Assembly: GCF_017876755.1 (NCBI RefSeq)
Contig: NZ_JAGIOO010000001.1
Coordinates: forward strand, 7,611,786-7,675,785
DNA length: 64,000 nucleotides
Reading direction: 5' to 3'
From: Crossiella equi
GTDB taxonomy: Bacteria > Actinomycetota > Actinomycetes > Mycobacteriales > Pseudonocardiaceae
Below are positions 40,147-49,096 of this stretch, piece after piece (position 1 is the first letter of the stretch; each line of letters opens with the position of its first letter). The translations under genes and the position numbers were made by a program. A model generated the notes under the pieces. It did not search any database. It was not told where the DNA came from and saw only the letters and a program-made list of their open reading frames with translations.

Positions 40147-40725
40147 TCAGGGCAGGTCGGCCAGCTGCTCCGCGCCGGGCCAGCCGGAGCTGATCACCAG
40201 CTGCCGCACCGAGTTCGGCGGGTCGGCGCGCAGGTGCAGGCAGCGGTTGAGCCGGATCTCGAAGGAGTCCAGGTCCAGCACCGGGTCCCGCGAGTCCGGG
40301 GTGCGCAGCACCTGGCGGCCCAGCCGCTCGGTGACCACGCCGAAGACCGGGGAGCCGCCGAGCATCCACAGCGAGGAGGCCAGCGAGGCGGCGGGCGCGG
40401 ACAGCGCGAACGTGCCCTGCCACGGCCCGGTGCAGGTGACGTCCAGGCGCAGCCACGGCACGCGCGGCTCCCCGCAGGGGGCCACGCACCAGCGCACCCG
40501 GCCGTCCAGGTGCTCGGCCAGCCAGAACCCGCCCTCGCGGTGCAGCAGCTCGACCAGGCGGTCCAGCGGCTGGCCGGAGGTCGACAGCCGCCACTGGTCC
40601 TCGTCGACGACGAGGAAGGGCACCATCACCGCCGAGCCGTCCGGTTCGGCCAGCCGCCCGAGCATCGGCGCGACCGAGCGGATGCGTGCGGTGCCCGCCC
40701 GCAGGCCCTCCCCGACCGCGGTCAT
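40147..40725 (-). CDS. Hypothetical protein coupled to a methyltransferase
   Basis: 192 residues, no recognised domain, no signal peptide or membrane segment. Codon usage is that of a real gene and the ATG overlaps the stop of the methyltransferase gene (ATGA). Sequence such as MVPFLVVDEDQWRLSTSGQPLDRLVELLHREGG suggests a soluble alpha/beta protein. It lies 108 bp upstream of the nos start on the same strand. Confidence 0.7.
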   Translation of the reverse strand: MTAVGEGLRAGTARIRSVAPMLGRLAEPDGSAVMVPFLVVDEDQWRLSTSGQPLDRLVELLHREGGFWLAEHLDGRVRWCVAPCGEPRVPWLRLDVTCTGPWQGTFALSAPAASLASSLWMLGGSPVFGVVTERLGRQVLRTPDSRDPVLDLDSFEIRLNRCLHLRADPPNSVRQLVISSGWPGAEQLADLP

Positions 40726-41441
40726 GGCTCGGCCCTGCGCAGCACGGCCCAGGTCATGGGCAGCAGCAGCGGGGAGCCGTCGGCGAGGGTGTCGGTGGTG
40801 CGCATCGTGGTCTCGCCCTCGGCCAGGACGGCCAGGCCCGCGGCGGCCAGCAGCTCCGGCAGCCCGCCGCCGGGCCAGGCGGCCGGGGTGATCCCGTGCC
40901 GCAGCACGTCCTTCATCTTCGGCACCGCGGCCTCGCCGGTGGCCAGCGCGGCGCCCAGGGCCTGCGTGGTGGCGGGGGAGAGCTCCAGCACGTAGGCGCG
41001 CCCGGTCGCCCCGACCAGGGTGGCGATCGCGCGGGCGGCGGTGAGCTTGTGCTCGCCCGGGATCTGGTGCAGCAGCCCGCGCGAGTAGGCGGTGGCATCA
41101 CCCAGCTCGGCGTGCAGCGCGGCGACGGCGGGGCCGTCGAGCAGGTCGAGCACGCGGAAGTCCACTCCGGACCCGGCGTGCCGCTCGCGCGCCCTCGCGA
41201 TCGCGGTCGGCGACAGGTCCAACCCGATCACCCGTTCGTGGGTCGCGGTGAGCTGGACCGTTTGCGTGCCGTTACCACAGCCCAGGTCGAGCACCGGCAG
41301 CCCGGCGCGGCGGTGCTCCTCGATCAGGGGTAGCGCGGCACCGGCGTGGGCGGAGTCCTCGGTGTCCCAGACCGCCGAGCCGGGCTCCGCGGACAGGTCC
41401 TGCCAGTACCGTTCCCAGTTCTCCGCCAGCGCGCCGCCCAT
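40722..41441 (-). CDS. SAM-dependent methyltransferase (class I)
   Basis: 239 residues from the second of two adjacent ATGs, which follow GGAGGG. The SAM-binding motif is LDLGCGNGTQ, with the acidic residue in VIGLDLSPTAI, as in class I methyltransferases. The acceptor is unknown. An upstream in-frame GTG/ATG would add about 20 residues. It is coupled to the hypothetical gene at 40,147. Confidence 0.83.
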   Translation of the reverse strand: MGGALAENWERYWQDLSAEPGSAVWDTEDSAHAGAALPLIEEHRRAGLPVLDLGCGNGTQTVQLTATHERVIGLDLSPTAIARARERHAGSGVDFRVLDLLDGPAVAALHAELGDATAYSRGLLHQIPGEHKLTAARAIATLVGATGRAYVLELSPATTQALGAALATGEAAVPKMKDVLRHGITPAAWPGGGLPELLAAAGLAVLAEGETTMRTTDTLADGSPLLLPMTWAVLRRAEP

Positions 41442-41520
41442 CATCCCTCCGAGCGAGTAGGGGTGGTCACGCACAGTATCCGGGCGGATTCCGCACGTGG
41501 CCATCCCCCAATCGCGGTGG

Positions 41521-42861
41521 CTAGCCCGGTGCGGGCGAACCCTCCGTGGTGGACCGCTGCTCCTCCTGGGCCTTGCGGCGCGCGGCCTCGGCGAGCACGT
41601 GCTCGTCGGTGCGCGCGTCGTAGCGGCGGAAGGCCGGCAGCGCCGCGGCCAGGGCCACGACCCCGGTCACGCAGGCGATGCCGCCGCTGATGACCGCGAA
41701 GGGCACGCCGCGCCACTCGGCGACGAAACCCGCGCGGGCGTTGCCGATCAGCGGACCCGAGGAGTAGGAGAGCAGCTCGATCCCGGCCAGACGGCCGCGG
41801 AGCCCGTCCGGGATGGACTGGTTCCAGATCACGCTGCGGAACAGGCCGCTGACCATGTCCATCGACCCGGCCACCACCAGGCAGGCCAGCAGCAGCCACA
41901 CGTTGGTGGTCCGGCCCGCGACGGCGACCACCGCGCCCCAGGCCGCGGCGGAGACGATGACCGCCATGCCGTGCCGGTGCACACGTTGGGTCCAGCCGGA
42001 GGTGAGGGCGGCCAGCAGCGCGCCCACCGCACCGGCGGAGTACATCAGGCCCAGCGCCCACGGCGCCCGCACGCGGTCGGCCATGAACGGGTACAGCGCG
42101 GAGACCATGGCCATCGCCATCGCGACCATGTCGATCAGGTAGGTGCCCGCGAGGTCGGGGCGGCGCACCGCGTAGCGCAGGCCGACGGCGATGCTGCGCA
42201 GGCTGGCCGGTTGCGCCTCCCCGCGCGGCGGTGCCGGGCTCAGGCGCAGGAGCAGCAGCAGGGACAGGCCGAAGGTGAGCACGTCCAGGAAGTAGGCGAG
42301 CTGCACCCCGGAATATGCCACGAGCAGGCCGCCCACCGCCGGGCCGACGATGGCGCCGAAGTTCCAGCGCAGCGAGTTCAGCGCCCCGGCCGAGGCCATC
42401 ATCCCGTGCGGCAGGTAGCGCGGGACCAGGCCGTCCAGGCTGGGGCGTTGCAGGCCGTCGCAGGCGGCGACTCCGGCCGCGACCACGTAGAGCACCCACA
42501 CCTGCGGGGTGGGCAGCAGCGCGTTGAGCAGCAGCGCGCCGGTGAGCACCATCAGGCCCGCCTCGGACCAGATGACCATCGTGCGCCGGTCCACCGCGTC
42601 GGCCAGGGCGCCGCCGTAGAGTCCACAGAGGACCATCGGCACGAACTCGGCCAGGGCCACCGCGCCGACGGCGAACGGGGAGCCGGTGAGCTCCTTCATC
42701 TGGATGGGCACCGCGATGAAGGTGATGTAGCTGCCCAGCATGGTGATCGCGCCGGAGAACGTCAGGTTGCGGTAGTCCCGTGATACCCGCAGCGGGGTGA
42801 GGTCCAGGCGCAGCGCGGCCAGGCGGGCGCGCCAGGTTCGCTGAGGGGGTTCATCGGACAC
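41521..42861 (-). CDS. MFS transporter (enterobactin exporter-like drug efflux)
   Basis: 446 residues with about 12 membrane helices. Loop 2-3 has the MFS signature GGALADAVDRRTM. It resembles the EntS/MFS_3 group of exporters (SYITFIAVPIQMKELTGS at the start of helix 1-2). The GTG at 42,861 was preferred to an upstream start because it trims a Pro/Arg-rich leader. The cytoplasmic C-terminus is charged. Substrate unknown. Confidence 0.83.
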   Translation of the reverse strand: MSDEPPQRTWRARLAALRLDLTPLRVSRDYRNLTFSGAITMLGSYITFIAVPIQMKELTGSPFAVGAVALAEFVPMVLCGLYGGALADAVDRRTMVIWSEAGLMVLTGALLLNALLPTPQVWVLYVVAAGVAACDGLQRPSLDGLVPRYLPHGMMASAGALNSLRWNFGAIVGPAVGGLLVAYSGVQLAYFLDVLTFGLSLLLLLRLSPAPPRGEAQPASLRSIAVGLRYAVRRPDLAGTYLIDMVAMAMAMVSALYPFMADRVRAPWALGLMYSAGAVGALLAALTSGWTQRVHRHGMAVIVSAAAWGAVVAVAGRTTNVWLLLACLVVAGSMDMVSGLFRSVIWNQSIPDGLRGRLAGIELLSYSSGPLIGNARAGFVAEWRGVPFAVISGGIACVTGVVALAAALPAFRRYDARTDEHVLAEAARRKAQEEQRSTTEGSPAPG

Positions 42862-42906
42862 GAGGGGACATCCTCGGTCGAGGGGCCGCGGCGGCGCCAC
42901 TCATTT

Positions 42907-44169
42907 TCAGGGTGTCACCGCGAGGCGGGCGCGCAGCAACAGCTCGGTGTTGCGGCTGCCCGCGGGCCGGGACAGCGCGGCCAGCCGTCCGGCCAGCGCG
43001 GGCAGCCGGTGGTGTGCCCCGGCCGCGACCGAGGCGGCCGTGGTCAGCAGGGCCAGGGGGTGCGTGGACAGGGCGGCGTGCCCGGTGCGCGCCAACGGGA
43101 CGAGCACCCCGTGCGGTGCGAGCGCGGCGGCCTGGGCGGCCAGCACCCCGGGTGTGCGCAGGTCGTACTCGCCGGAGAGCACGACCAGCGGCCAGTCGAA
43201 CCCGGGCAGCGCGGCGGGCAGGTCGAAGGGCTCACCGGCGAAGCGCGGGTAGCGCCGGGCGTGCGGTGCGAGGCCCAGGTTGACATCCAGGGGCAGCCCG
43301 TCGGGCTCGGGGGCGTACCCGAGCTCGCGGTAGGCCAGCACGGAGACCGGGTCGGCCTCGAAGTACAGCGGCACGCCCGCGTCCTCGTCCCGGCCGCCCA
43401 GCTCGGCGACCCACTGCCACAGCCGGTCCCCGCGCCCTTCCGCGACGCGGTCGAGCACACGCCGCACGAGCAGCGGCCCGCCGTTCTCGTGCAACCGTTG
43501 CACCACCTCGCCGGTGCTCGCGGCGTCCAGCCGCCCGGTGCGGACGAGCGCGCGCAGCCGCCGGGCCGAGGTCGCGGTGGCGGGGTCGTCGCCGTCCCAG
43601 TACCGGCGGCGCAGCTCGGCGCGTCGCACGACCCAGTCGCGCGCGGTGAGCATGGTGGAGTCCAGGACCATCCCGGCGATCAGCCGCGGGTGCCGCACCC
43701 CGAGGCCCTGGGCGAGGTAGGTGCCGTAGGAGCTGCCGACCACCACGGCCTGCTCGATCCCTTCGGCCTCGAGCACGGCGGCCAGGTCGTCGACCACCTG
43801 GTGCACGGTCAGGGCCTCGGCGGGCAACGGGTCCCCGGCGTCGTCGGTGCGGGAGAGCCCGACACCGCGGTGCTCGACCATGACCACGTCGAGCCCGCGG
43901 GCGAGGGCCTCGGCCCGGAACCGCGCGAACGGCAACACGGACGCGAGCCCGGGTCCGCCGGGGATGACCAGGAGGGTGGTGGCGGAGGAGTCGTCGGGCG
44001 TGCCTGGCCGGGCACGCACGTACCGCAGGCTGAACCGCGCCTGCCCACCCGGCACCACCGGCCGCCGCACCGAAGCGACCCCGGGCTGCCCGAGCAAGGC
44101 CTCGGCCGCCGCCCGCCGCTTCGCCGCCGCACTCCGGGACCCCGCCGCTGTCGCCACCACCCCGACCAT
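42907..44169 (-). CDS. Alpha/beta hydrolase, proline-iminopeptidase-like (S33 family)
   Basis: 420 residues. Oxyanion segment IPGGPGLASV near 69-78, nucleophile Ser147 in GSSYGTYLAQ, Asp in SGEYDLRTPG and His in ARTGHAALS. The HGGPG-type motif and large cap fit prolyl aminopeptidases and related tripeptidyl peptidases. There is no signal peptide. Confidence 0.82.
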   Translation of the reverse strand: MVGVVATAAGSRSAAAKRRAAAEALLGQPGVASVRRPVVPGGQARFSLRYVRARPGTPDDSSATTLLVIPGGPGLASVLPFARFRAEALARGLDVVMVEHRGVGLSRTDDAGDPLPAEALTVHQVVDDLAAVLEAEGIEQAVVVGSSYGTYLAQGLGVRHPRLIAGMVLDSTMLTARDWVVRRAELRRRYWDGDDPATATSARRLRALVRTGRLDAASTGEVVQRLHENGGPLLVRRVLDRVAEGRGDRLWQWVAELGGRDEDAGVPLYFEADPVSVLAYRELGYAPEPDGLPLDVNLGLAPHARRYPRFAGEPFDLPAALPGFDWPLVVLSGEYDLRTPGVLAAQAAALAPHGVLVPLARTGHAALSTHPLALLTTAASVAAGAHHRLPALAGRLAALSRPAGSRNTELLLRARLAVTP

Positions 44170-44184
44170 ACCGAGCGGGCGGGC

Positions 44185-44577
44185 TCAGTTCAGGCGTTCG
44201 ACACGCACGGGCAGCACCCCGGCCGACTGGGGCGCGAGCTTCCCGAAGGCACCCCAGGTGAGATTGACGCACCGCTCGGGATGGACCTCGGCATTGGGGC
44301 TGAAGTCGTTCACCCGAACCTCCACGGACGTCCCACCCCCGACCCAGGACACCCGCAACAGGGTGTTGTGCCCCCAGTCCCGGGCCCCGGTGGCCATGGC
44401 CAGCCGATCGAACTTCTCCCCGTACGCGGTCATCCCGGGCTCGGCCCCCTCGACCCCGTACCAAGAAGCCTTGCACTCCATCACGGCGGGCCCGGACGGA
44501 TCCGCCCCGGCGACCCCGCCCCCACACACCCCGGCCAACCCCGACACGACCAACAACACGAACAGGCGCCGAACCAC
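44185..44577 (-). CDS. Secreted double-psi beta-barrel (RlpA/expansin-like) protein
   Basis: 130 residues. Signal peptide RRLFVLLVVSGLAGVCGGGVAGA, then ASWYG, TAYGEKFDRLAMATGA and VRVNDFSP, the pattern of the RlpA double-psi beta-barrel. The catalytic-type Asp in NDFSP is present. Such proteins bind or cut cell-wall glycan. The GTG at 44,577 has GAGGGA just upstream. Confidence 0.78.
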   Translation of the reverse strand: MVRRLFVLLVVSGLAGVCGGGVAGADPSGPAVMECKASWYGVEGAEPGMTAYGEKFDRLAMATGARDWGHNTLLRVSWVGGGTSVEVRVNDFSPNAEVHPERCVNLTWGAFGKLAPQSAGVLPVRVERLN

Positions 44578-45006
44578 GACTTCCCTCAACCACTTCCGTC
44601 ACTCTGGACCGTCCACGGTGGACGGACCAACCCTAGTCGATCATGAACCCGCCAACCGGTGCCCGACATCCGATCACCCGAGCGTGCGCCCACCTCGACC
44701 CCGGCCGGGTGACGCGGTGCCGGGCTTGGCGGGGTGATGTGGGGGCGGGCCCGGCGAGGGCCGGTGTGGGGTCAGCCCGGGATGGGATGGAGCGGCCGGG
44801 CGCGGGATGCCGCGGCCGGGGCGAGGAGGTGTTGCCGAGCCCGCCATCGGCGGTGAGACCTGGCTGGGATCCTGTTGCCGGGAAGTGGTGCGCGAGGCGA
44901 GCGGGGCCTGGGCGGGTCGCGCTGGTTCCCGCGCGGGCGCGCCCACCGCGCGCCGCCCGGCTGGACCCCGGGCACCCGGCCCGCCCGAGGACCTCGACAA
45001 CCGCGT
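44578..45006. other. Gene-free GC-rich stretch
   Basis: About 430 bases between the RlpA-like gene and the LysR gene. The part from 44,720 is G-rich with loosely repeated GGGCCxGGCGxGGG units, like other low-complexity stretches here. No convincing coding frame or hairpin is seen. Confidence 0.5.
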
Positions 45007-45915
45007 CTAGCCGAGGGTCTCCGCCGTGCGCCGCAGCTCCGCCAGGGTGACCTCCACCAGCGGGCGGGCCTCGGTGCCCCGGCGGATCGCCGCGAACACC
45101 CGGCGCACCGGGGCCGGGCTGACCAGCGGGCGCATCACCGCACCGGCCAGGCGCACGCCGTACAGCGCGCTGCGCGGCACCAGCGCCACCCCCGCGCCCG
45201 CGCCCGCCAGTGCCGCGGTGGCGCGGAAGTCCGCCGAGTAGTGCGCGATCCGCGGCGTGATGCCCGCGTGCTCGCACGCCAGCCGCACCACGTCGTAGAC
45301 CGGGTTGCCGGGGGAGGGGCTGATCCAGTCGTCACCGGCCAGGCCCGCCAGCTCGATCTCCGAGGACCAGGCCAGCGGGTGCGTGGACGGCAGCACCGCG
45401 TCGAAGGGCTCGGCGTAGAGGGCCACCCGCGCCACGCGCTCGTCGTCCTCGCGCGGCGCGCCCCGGTAGTCCACCGCGACGGCCAGGTCCACCTCGCCGT
45501 CCATCAGCATCGGCAGGCTCTCGTGGCCCTCGGCGTCCCGGACCCGCACGCGCACGCCGGGTTCCCGGCGGTGCAGGGCGGTGATCGCGGGCGCGACGAG
45601 CAGGCCGATCGCGCTGGCGAACGCGGCCACCGCGATCTCGCCGGTGCGGCCGCTGGCGTGCGCGGCCAGGGCCGCCTCGGCGCGTTCGAGCTCGGCCAGG
45701 ATCGTGTTGGTGTGGCTGAGCAGCAGCTCACCGGCGGCGGTCAGCTTGACCCGCCTGCCCCGCCGTTCCAGCAGGGGCTGGCCGACCTCGGACTCCAGCG
45801 CGGCCAGGTGCTGCGAGACCGCGGACGGCGTCACGTACAACGCGTCCGCGGCCGCGGTGACCGTCCCGTGGTCGGCCAGCGCCCGCAGCATCCTCAGGCG
45901 GCGCAGGTCAAGCAC
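45007..45915 (-). CDS. LysR-family transcriptional regulator
   Basis: 302 residues. Winged helix-turn-helix at about 1-60 (DLRRLRMLRALADHGTVTAAADALYVTPSAVSQHLAALE) and a substrate-binding domain from about 90. The start is GTG. Neighbouring genes are not obviously its targets, so its ligand cannot be guessed. Confidence 0.9.
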   Translation of the reverse strand: MLDLRRLRMLRALADHGTVTAAADALYVTPSAVSQHLAALESEVGQPLLERRGRRVKLTAAGELLLSHTNTILAELERAEAALAAHASGRTGEIAVAAFASAIGLLVAPAITALHRREPGVRVRVRDAEGHESLPMLMDGEVDLAVAVDYRGAPREDDERVARVALYAEPFDAVLPSTHPLAWSSEIELAGLAGDDWISPSPGNPVYDVVRLACEHAGITPRIAHYSADFRATAALAGAGAGVALVPRSALYGVRLAGAVMRPLVSPAPVRRVFAAIRRGTEARPLVEVTLAELRRTAETLG

Positions 45916-45921
45916 GAGCGG

Positions 45922-46863
45922 TCACTCGCAGATCTTCCAGTCCGAGCCCTCTTTGACCAGGGAGAAGGAGTTGGTGTCGGTCTTGCCGTCGCCGCGGTCG
46001 CCCTTCACGGTGGCGATGCCGGTACTGGCCGCGACGGTCACCGAGGTGATCTGCACCTGCATGTTCGGGTACGGGCCGATCGTCTTGCCCGCCGCCTTGC
46101 TCTGGGCGATCTTGGTGAACACGGCCGGGCACACGTGCGGCTGGTACTCCTCGGCCTTGACCGCGGTGCCGCCCTGGCGCGCGTCCCGCATCCACACGTC
46201 GAGGTAGCCCTGCAGGCCCTTGCGCGCGGCCGCCTGCTCCGGGTTGTCCGCGCCGCCGGTGCCACCGGACCCGCCACCGGGCACGGACACGCTCGGCCGC
46301 GAGGTGGCGGCCGTGGAGCCCGGGGTCAGCTTCGGTGCCGAGGTCGAGGTGACGCTGGTCTGCGCGCCCGCGGTGTTCTGCGGCGTCGGGGAGTCGCCCT
46401 GGAACAGGTAGACGCCGCCGCCGATCGCGCCGACCAGCACCACCACACCCGCGACCGCGAGCCCGGCGATCAGGCCCTTGTTCGGGCCCGGCTTGGGGCC
46501 GCCGGGGTAGCCGCCGAAGCCCTGGTTCTGGCCGAAGCCCTGCTGGCCGTAGGGGTCCTGCTGCCCGAAACCGGGCTGCTGCGGCTGGCCCCAGCCCTGC
46601 TGGCCGGGCTGCTGCGGACCGGGCTGGCCGGGCTGCTGGCCGAAGCCGGGCGGCTGCTGGCCGGGCTGGCCCCAGCCGGGCTGCTGCGGCTGGCCGCCGG
46701 TCTGCGGGAACCCGGGCTGGCCGCCGGTCTGCGGGTAGCCGGGCTGCTGCGGGGGCTGCTGCTGCGGGGGTTGCCCCCAGCCGGGCTGCTGACCCGGCTG
46801 GCCCTGCTGGCCGTACGGGTCGGGCTGGCCGTAAGGACCGGGCGGCTGGGGAGGGTAGGTCAC
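45922..46863 (-). CDS. Gln/Pro/Gly-rich single-pass membrane protein
   Basis: 313 residues. A cytoplasmic N-terminus of about 125 residues is built of [14 protein letters not shown]-like repeats. One membrane helix follows ([25 protein letters not shown]), then a Thr/Ser-rich linker and an outer domain of about 100 residues with two cysteines (CPAVF and KICE). The layout is that of actinobacterial membrane proteins with an NTF2-like or DUF4878-like outer domain. Function unknown. Confidence 0.8.
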   Translation of the reverse strand: MTYPPQPPGPYGQPDPYGQQGQPGQQPGWGQPPQQQPPQQPGYPQTGGQPGFPQTGGQPQQPGWGQPGQQPPGFGQQPGQPGPQQPGQQGWGQPQQPGFGQQDPYGQQGFGQNQGFGGYPGGPKPGPNKGLIAGLAVAGVVVLVGAIGGGVYLFQGDSPTPQNTAGAQTSVTSTSAPKLTPGSTAATSRPSVSVPGGGSGGTGGADNPEQAAARKGLQGYLDVWMRDARQGGTAVKAEEYQPHVCPAVFTKIAQSKAAGKTIGPYPNMQVQITSVTVAASTGIATVKGDRGDGKTDTNSFSLVKEGSDWKICE

Positions 46864-46972
46864 CGGTGCTCCTGCGAAGAACTGAGGGGGTGGAAGCCAG
46901 CACAGTGTGACGCAGAACGGTGAGCCGCGTGGTCCGAACGGGTCAAAACCCCCTCGTTCGTGCCCCCGGGCC

Positions 46973-47635
46973 TCACGCCACCAGGTAAGCGGGCAGGTCC
47001 AGCCCCAGGTCCTCGATCACGTCGATGTTGAGCCGGAACGCCTCCTGCGCCTCGGCCACCACCCGCGCGCGCTCCCCGGCCTCGAACGGCAGCGCGTCCA
47101 GCATCGCCCGGTAGCCGTCCTTGAACCGCTTGATGTCCTTGATCAGCGGGAAGGTGTAGGCGGAGGCGCCGCGGTCGCCGGGCAGCTGGTAGGCCTTGAC
47201 CACACAGCGCTGGATGATCTGCCCGCCGGACAGGTCGCCCAGGTAGCGGGTGTAGTGGTGCGCGATGAACCCGCCGGGCCAGTCGAAGCACACCTGGCGC
47301 ATGCGCGCGAGGTAGCGCAGCGTGGCCGGGCTGGGCGTGACGCGCTCGCGCCAGTCCAGGCCGAGCAGGTAGACCAGGTCGTCCTGGAGCGCGGGCACGC
47401 GGGTCAGCTCCGGCAGCACGAACCGGTGTGCCACCGGGTCGGTGCGCATGAGCGCGGCGGCCTCCTCCAGGACCTCGTAGGCGAAGAACTGCTGGGCGAC
47501 CATCTCGGCGTAGCCCGCGCGGCTGAGCTTGCCCTGGAACATCGCGTCCAGGAACTGCGAGCGGCGGGCGTCGGTGTGCTGGTCGCGGGTGCTGCCGCGC
47601 AGCATCGCCGAGAACGCCTCCTGCGGTGCGGACAT
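46973..47635 (-). CDS. Heme oxygenase (biliverdin-producing)
   Basis: 220 residues, HO-1-like fold. Proximal heme ligand His20 in STRDQHTDA; distal-helix glycines in [13 protein letters not shown]. It degrades heme to biliverdin, CO and Fe2+, and serves iron acquisition. The ATG at 47,635 is supported by GAGGAGG seven to eight bases upstream. An IdeR/DtxR box and a duplicated operator lie in its promoter region, so iron-repressed expression is expected. Confidence 0.92.
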   Translation of the reverse strand: MSAPQEAFSAMLRGSTRDQHTDARRSQFLDAMFQGKLSRAGYAEMVAQQFFAYEVLEEAAALMRTDPVAHRFVLPELTRVPALQDDLVYLLGLDWRERVTPSPATLRYLARMRQVCFDWPGGFIAHHYTRYLGDLSGGQIIQRCVVKAYQLPGDRGASAYTFPLIKDIKRFKDGYRAMLDALPFEAGERARVVAEAQEAFRLNIDVIEDLGLDLPAYLVA

Positions 47636-47702
47636 GGTGTGTGCCTCCTCTTCCCCGTGCGCCCAGTGTGTGGCGACGGCGGATCGGGGGTCAAGGGGTT
47701 TC

Positions 47703-47740
47703 ACGACACATTGTCAGATCGTGCTGACGACATGTCAGAT
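47703..47740. promoter_or_regulatory. Duplicated operator-like repeat upstream of heme oxygenase
   Basis: ACGACA-cat-TGTCAGAT (47,703-47,719) and ACGACA-TGTCAGAT (47,727-47,740) are direct repeats; the TGTCAGAT parts start exactly 21 bp apart. Each unit is itself partly palindromic (GACA/TGTC), and CTGAC-N5-GTCAG (47,724-47,738) is a perfect inverted repeat. It lies between the iron box and the heme oxygenase ATG. The binding protein is unknown; a heme-sensing TetR or two-component regulator would fit. Confidence 0.45.
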
Positions 47741-47760
47741 TCCCGGGGGCGCACCTCAGG

Positions 47761-47779
47761 TTAGGTTAGGATTACCTAA
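47761..47779. promoter_or_regulatory. IdeR/DtxR iron box
   Basis: TTAGGTTAGGATTACCTAA matches 17 of 19 positions of the DtxR/IdeR consensus palindrome. It lies 126 bp upstream of the heme oxygenase ATG and downstream of the TetR stop, so it should act on heme oxygenase. Confidence 0.85.
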
Positions 47780-47800
47780 GCTGGCAAGGGGTGGGGCGGA

Positions 47801-48436
47801 CTACCTCTTCGGCAGCCGTCGCGGGCGTCCGTCCGGGCCCTGCCGGGCGCCCACGCCCCGCAGCACGAAGGCCACGGTCTGCTCGGTGGCCTCGGTGAGC
47901 GCGGGTTCGGCCATCCCGGACAGGCTGCGCCCGCTCACGCACGCGGTGACCAGCGGGACCAGCGCGTCCAGGTCGCTGGTGGCGGGCAGGTACCCGGCCT
48001 CGATGCCGCTGCCCAGCACCCGGCGCAGCGTGGCCTCCAGCTCGGCCACGTGGTCCAGCACCCGGACCCGGCCCTGTTCGGACAGCAGGGGGCGCAGGGC
48101 CGAGCTCGGGGGCATGTGGCGGGTGGCGAAGACCCGGATGTGCAGCCGCACGTAGGCGGCCAGCTTGTCCACCGGGTTGTCCAGGGCCGCCAGCTCGGCC
48201 GTCAGTTCCCGCAGGTAGCCGCCGGTCTCGTGCTCGGCGTAGGCCAGCAGCAGGGACTCCTTGTCCGGGAAGTGGTTGTACATGGCGGTGCGGCCCACCT
48301 CGGCCGCCGCCGCGACCTCGGCCAGGGTGATCGCGTCGTAGCCGCGTTCGGCGGCCAGCCGGGAGAGCGCGGCGAAGATCCGGGTCCGGGTCTGCTCCCG
48401 GTGCGCCGACAGCGATCCTCCGACGATTTTCGGCAT
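47801..48436 (-). CDS. TetR-family transcriptional regulator
   Basis: 211 residues. Helix-turn-helix at about 12-58 (LAAERGYDAITLAEVAAAAEVGRTAMYNHFPDKESLL) and an all-helical ligand domain. The ATG at 48,436 was chosen; a TATCCT element just upstream suggests a short or absent leader. It is divergent from the broken GNAT gene and tandem with heme oxygenase across the iron-box region. Confidence 0.85.
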   Translation of the reverse strand: MPKIVGGSLSAHREQTRTRIFAALSRLAAERGYDAITLAEVAAAAEVGRTAMYNHFPDKESLLLAYAEHETGGYLRELTAELAALDNPVDKLAAYVRLHIRVFATRHMPPSSALRPLLSEQGRVRVLDHVAELEATLRRVLGSGIEAGYLPATSDLDALVPLVTACVSGRSLSGMAEPALTEATEQTVAFVLRGVGARQGPDGRPRRLPKR

Positions 48437-48469
48437 ACCGGCCAGGATAGAGCTGGTAGACATCGGCGG

Positions 48470-49017
48470 GTGATCGACACCGAGGCCCTGCGGGTCAAAC
48501 CCGTCCTGGTCGGTGAGCGCGTGCGCCTGGTCCCGCTGACCGCCGCGCACGCCGAGGCCCTGCACCCGGGCATGACCGACCCCGAGTACCGCAGGCTCAC
48601 CGGGCTGCACCGGCAGGTCAGCCTGGAGGCGCTGCGCGTGTTCTGCGCCAGCCGCGCCGAACAACCCGATCGGCTGGACCTGGCCGTGGAGACACTCGAT
48701 GGGGTGGTCCTCGGGAGCTCGCGCTGATCGACGTCGACGAGGACAACGCCTCCGGCCACTACCGCATCGCCCTGCACGGTGACGGCAACCTCGGCCGCGG
48801 CCACGGCCCGGAGGCGACGCGGCTGCGGCTGGCCCACGCCTTCGACCGCGTCGGCCTGCACCGGGTGGACCTGGAGGTCTTCGCCTACAACGAGCGCGCC
48901 ATCCGGGCCTACGCCAAGTGCGGCTTCACCGAGGAGGGCCGCAAGCGGGAGGCGCTGCGCTGGGACGGCGCCTGGCACGACGTGGTGCTGATGAGCGCCC
49001 TGGCACCGGCCCGCTGA
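48470..49017 (+). pseudogene. GNAT N-acetyltransferase, interrupted by a -1 frameshift
   Basis: Two adjoining frames together make one RimJ-type acetyltransferase. Frame A (48,470-48,715) encodes VGERVRLVPLTAAHAEALHPG through DGVVLG. Frame B (from 48,715) encodes ELALIDVDEDNASGHYRIALHGDGNLGRG and the C-terminal YNERAIRAYAKCGFTEEG motif. Adding one G to the GGG at 48,713-48,715 restores a continuous protein of about 182 residues. As given, translation from frame A stops at 48,727. This is either a genuine recent pseudogene or a homopolymer sequencing error. Confidence 0.8.
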
Positions 49018-49096
49018 CCGGGGCCCCCTGCCTGGGCGGATAGCATCGACCCGCCGGACGGGCCACGTCCGCGACCCGATGACCGAGGAGCCAGTC

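Noticed and set aside
44640-45006. Open frames on both strands in the gap before the LysR gene
   Set aside because: Translations are Arg/Pro/Gly-rich and run into the antisense of LysR; no start signal or recognisable sequence.
47761-47779. Iron box as a promoter element of the TetR gene
   Set aside because: The box lies downstream of the TetR stop codon, and that gene starts at 48,436. It can only serve the leftward heme oxygenase.
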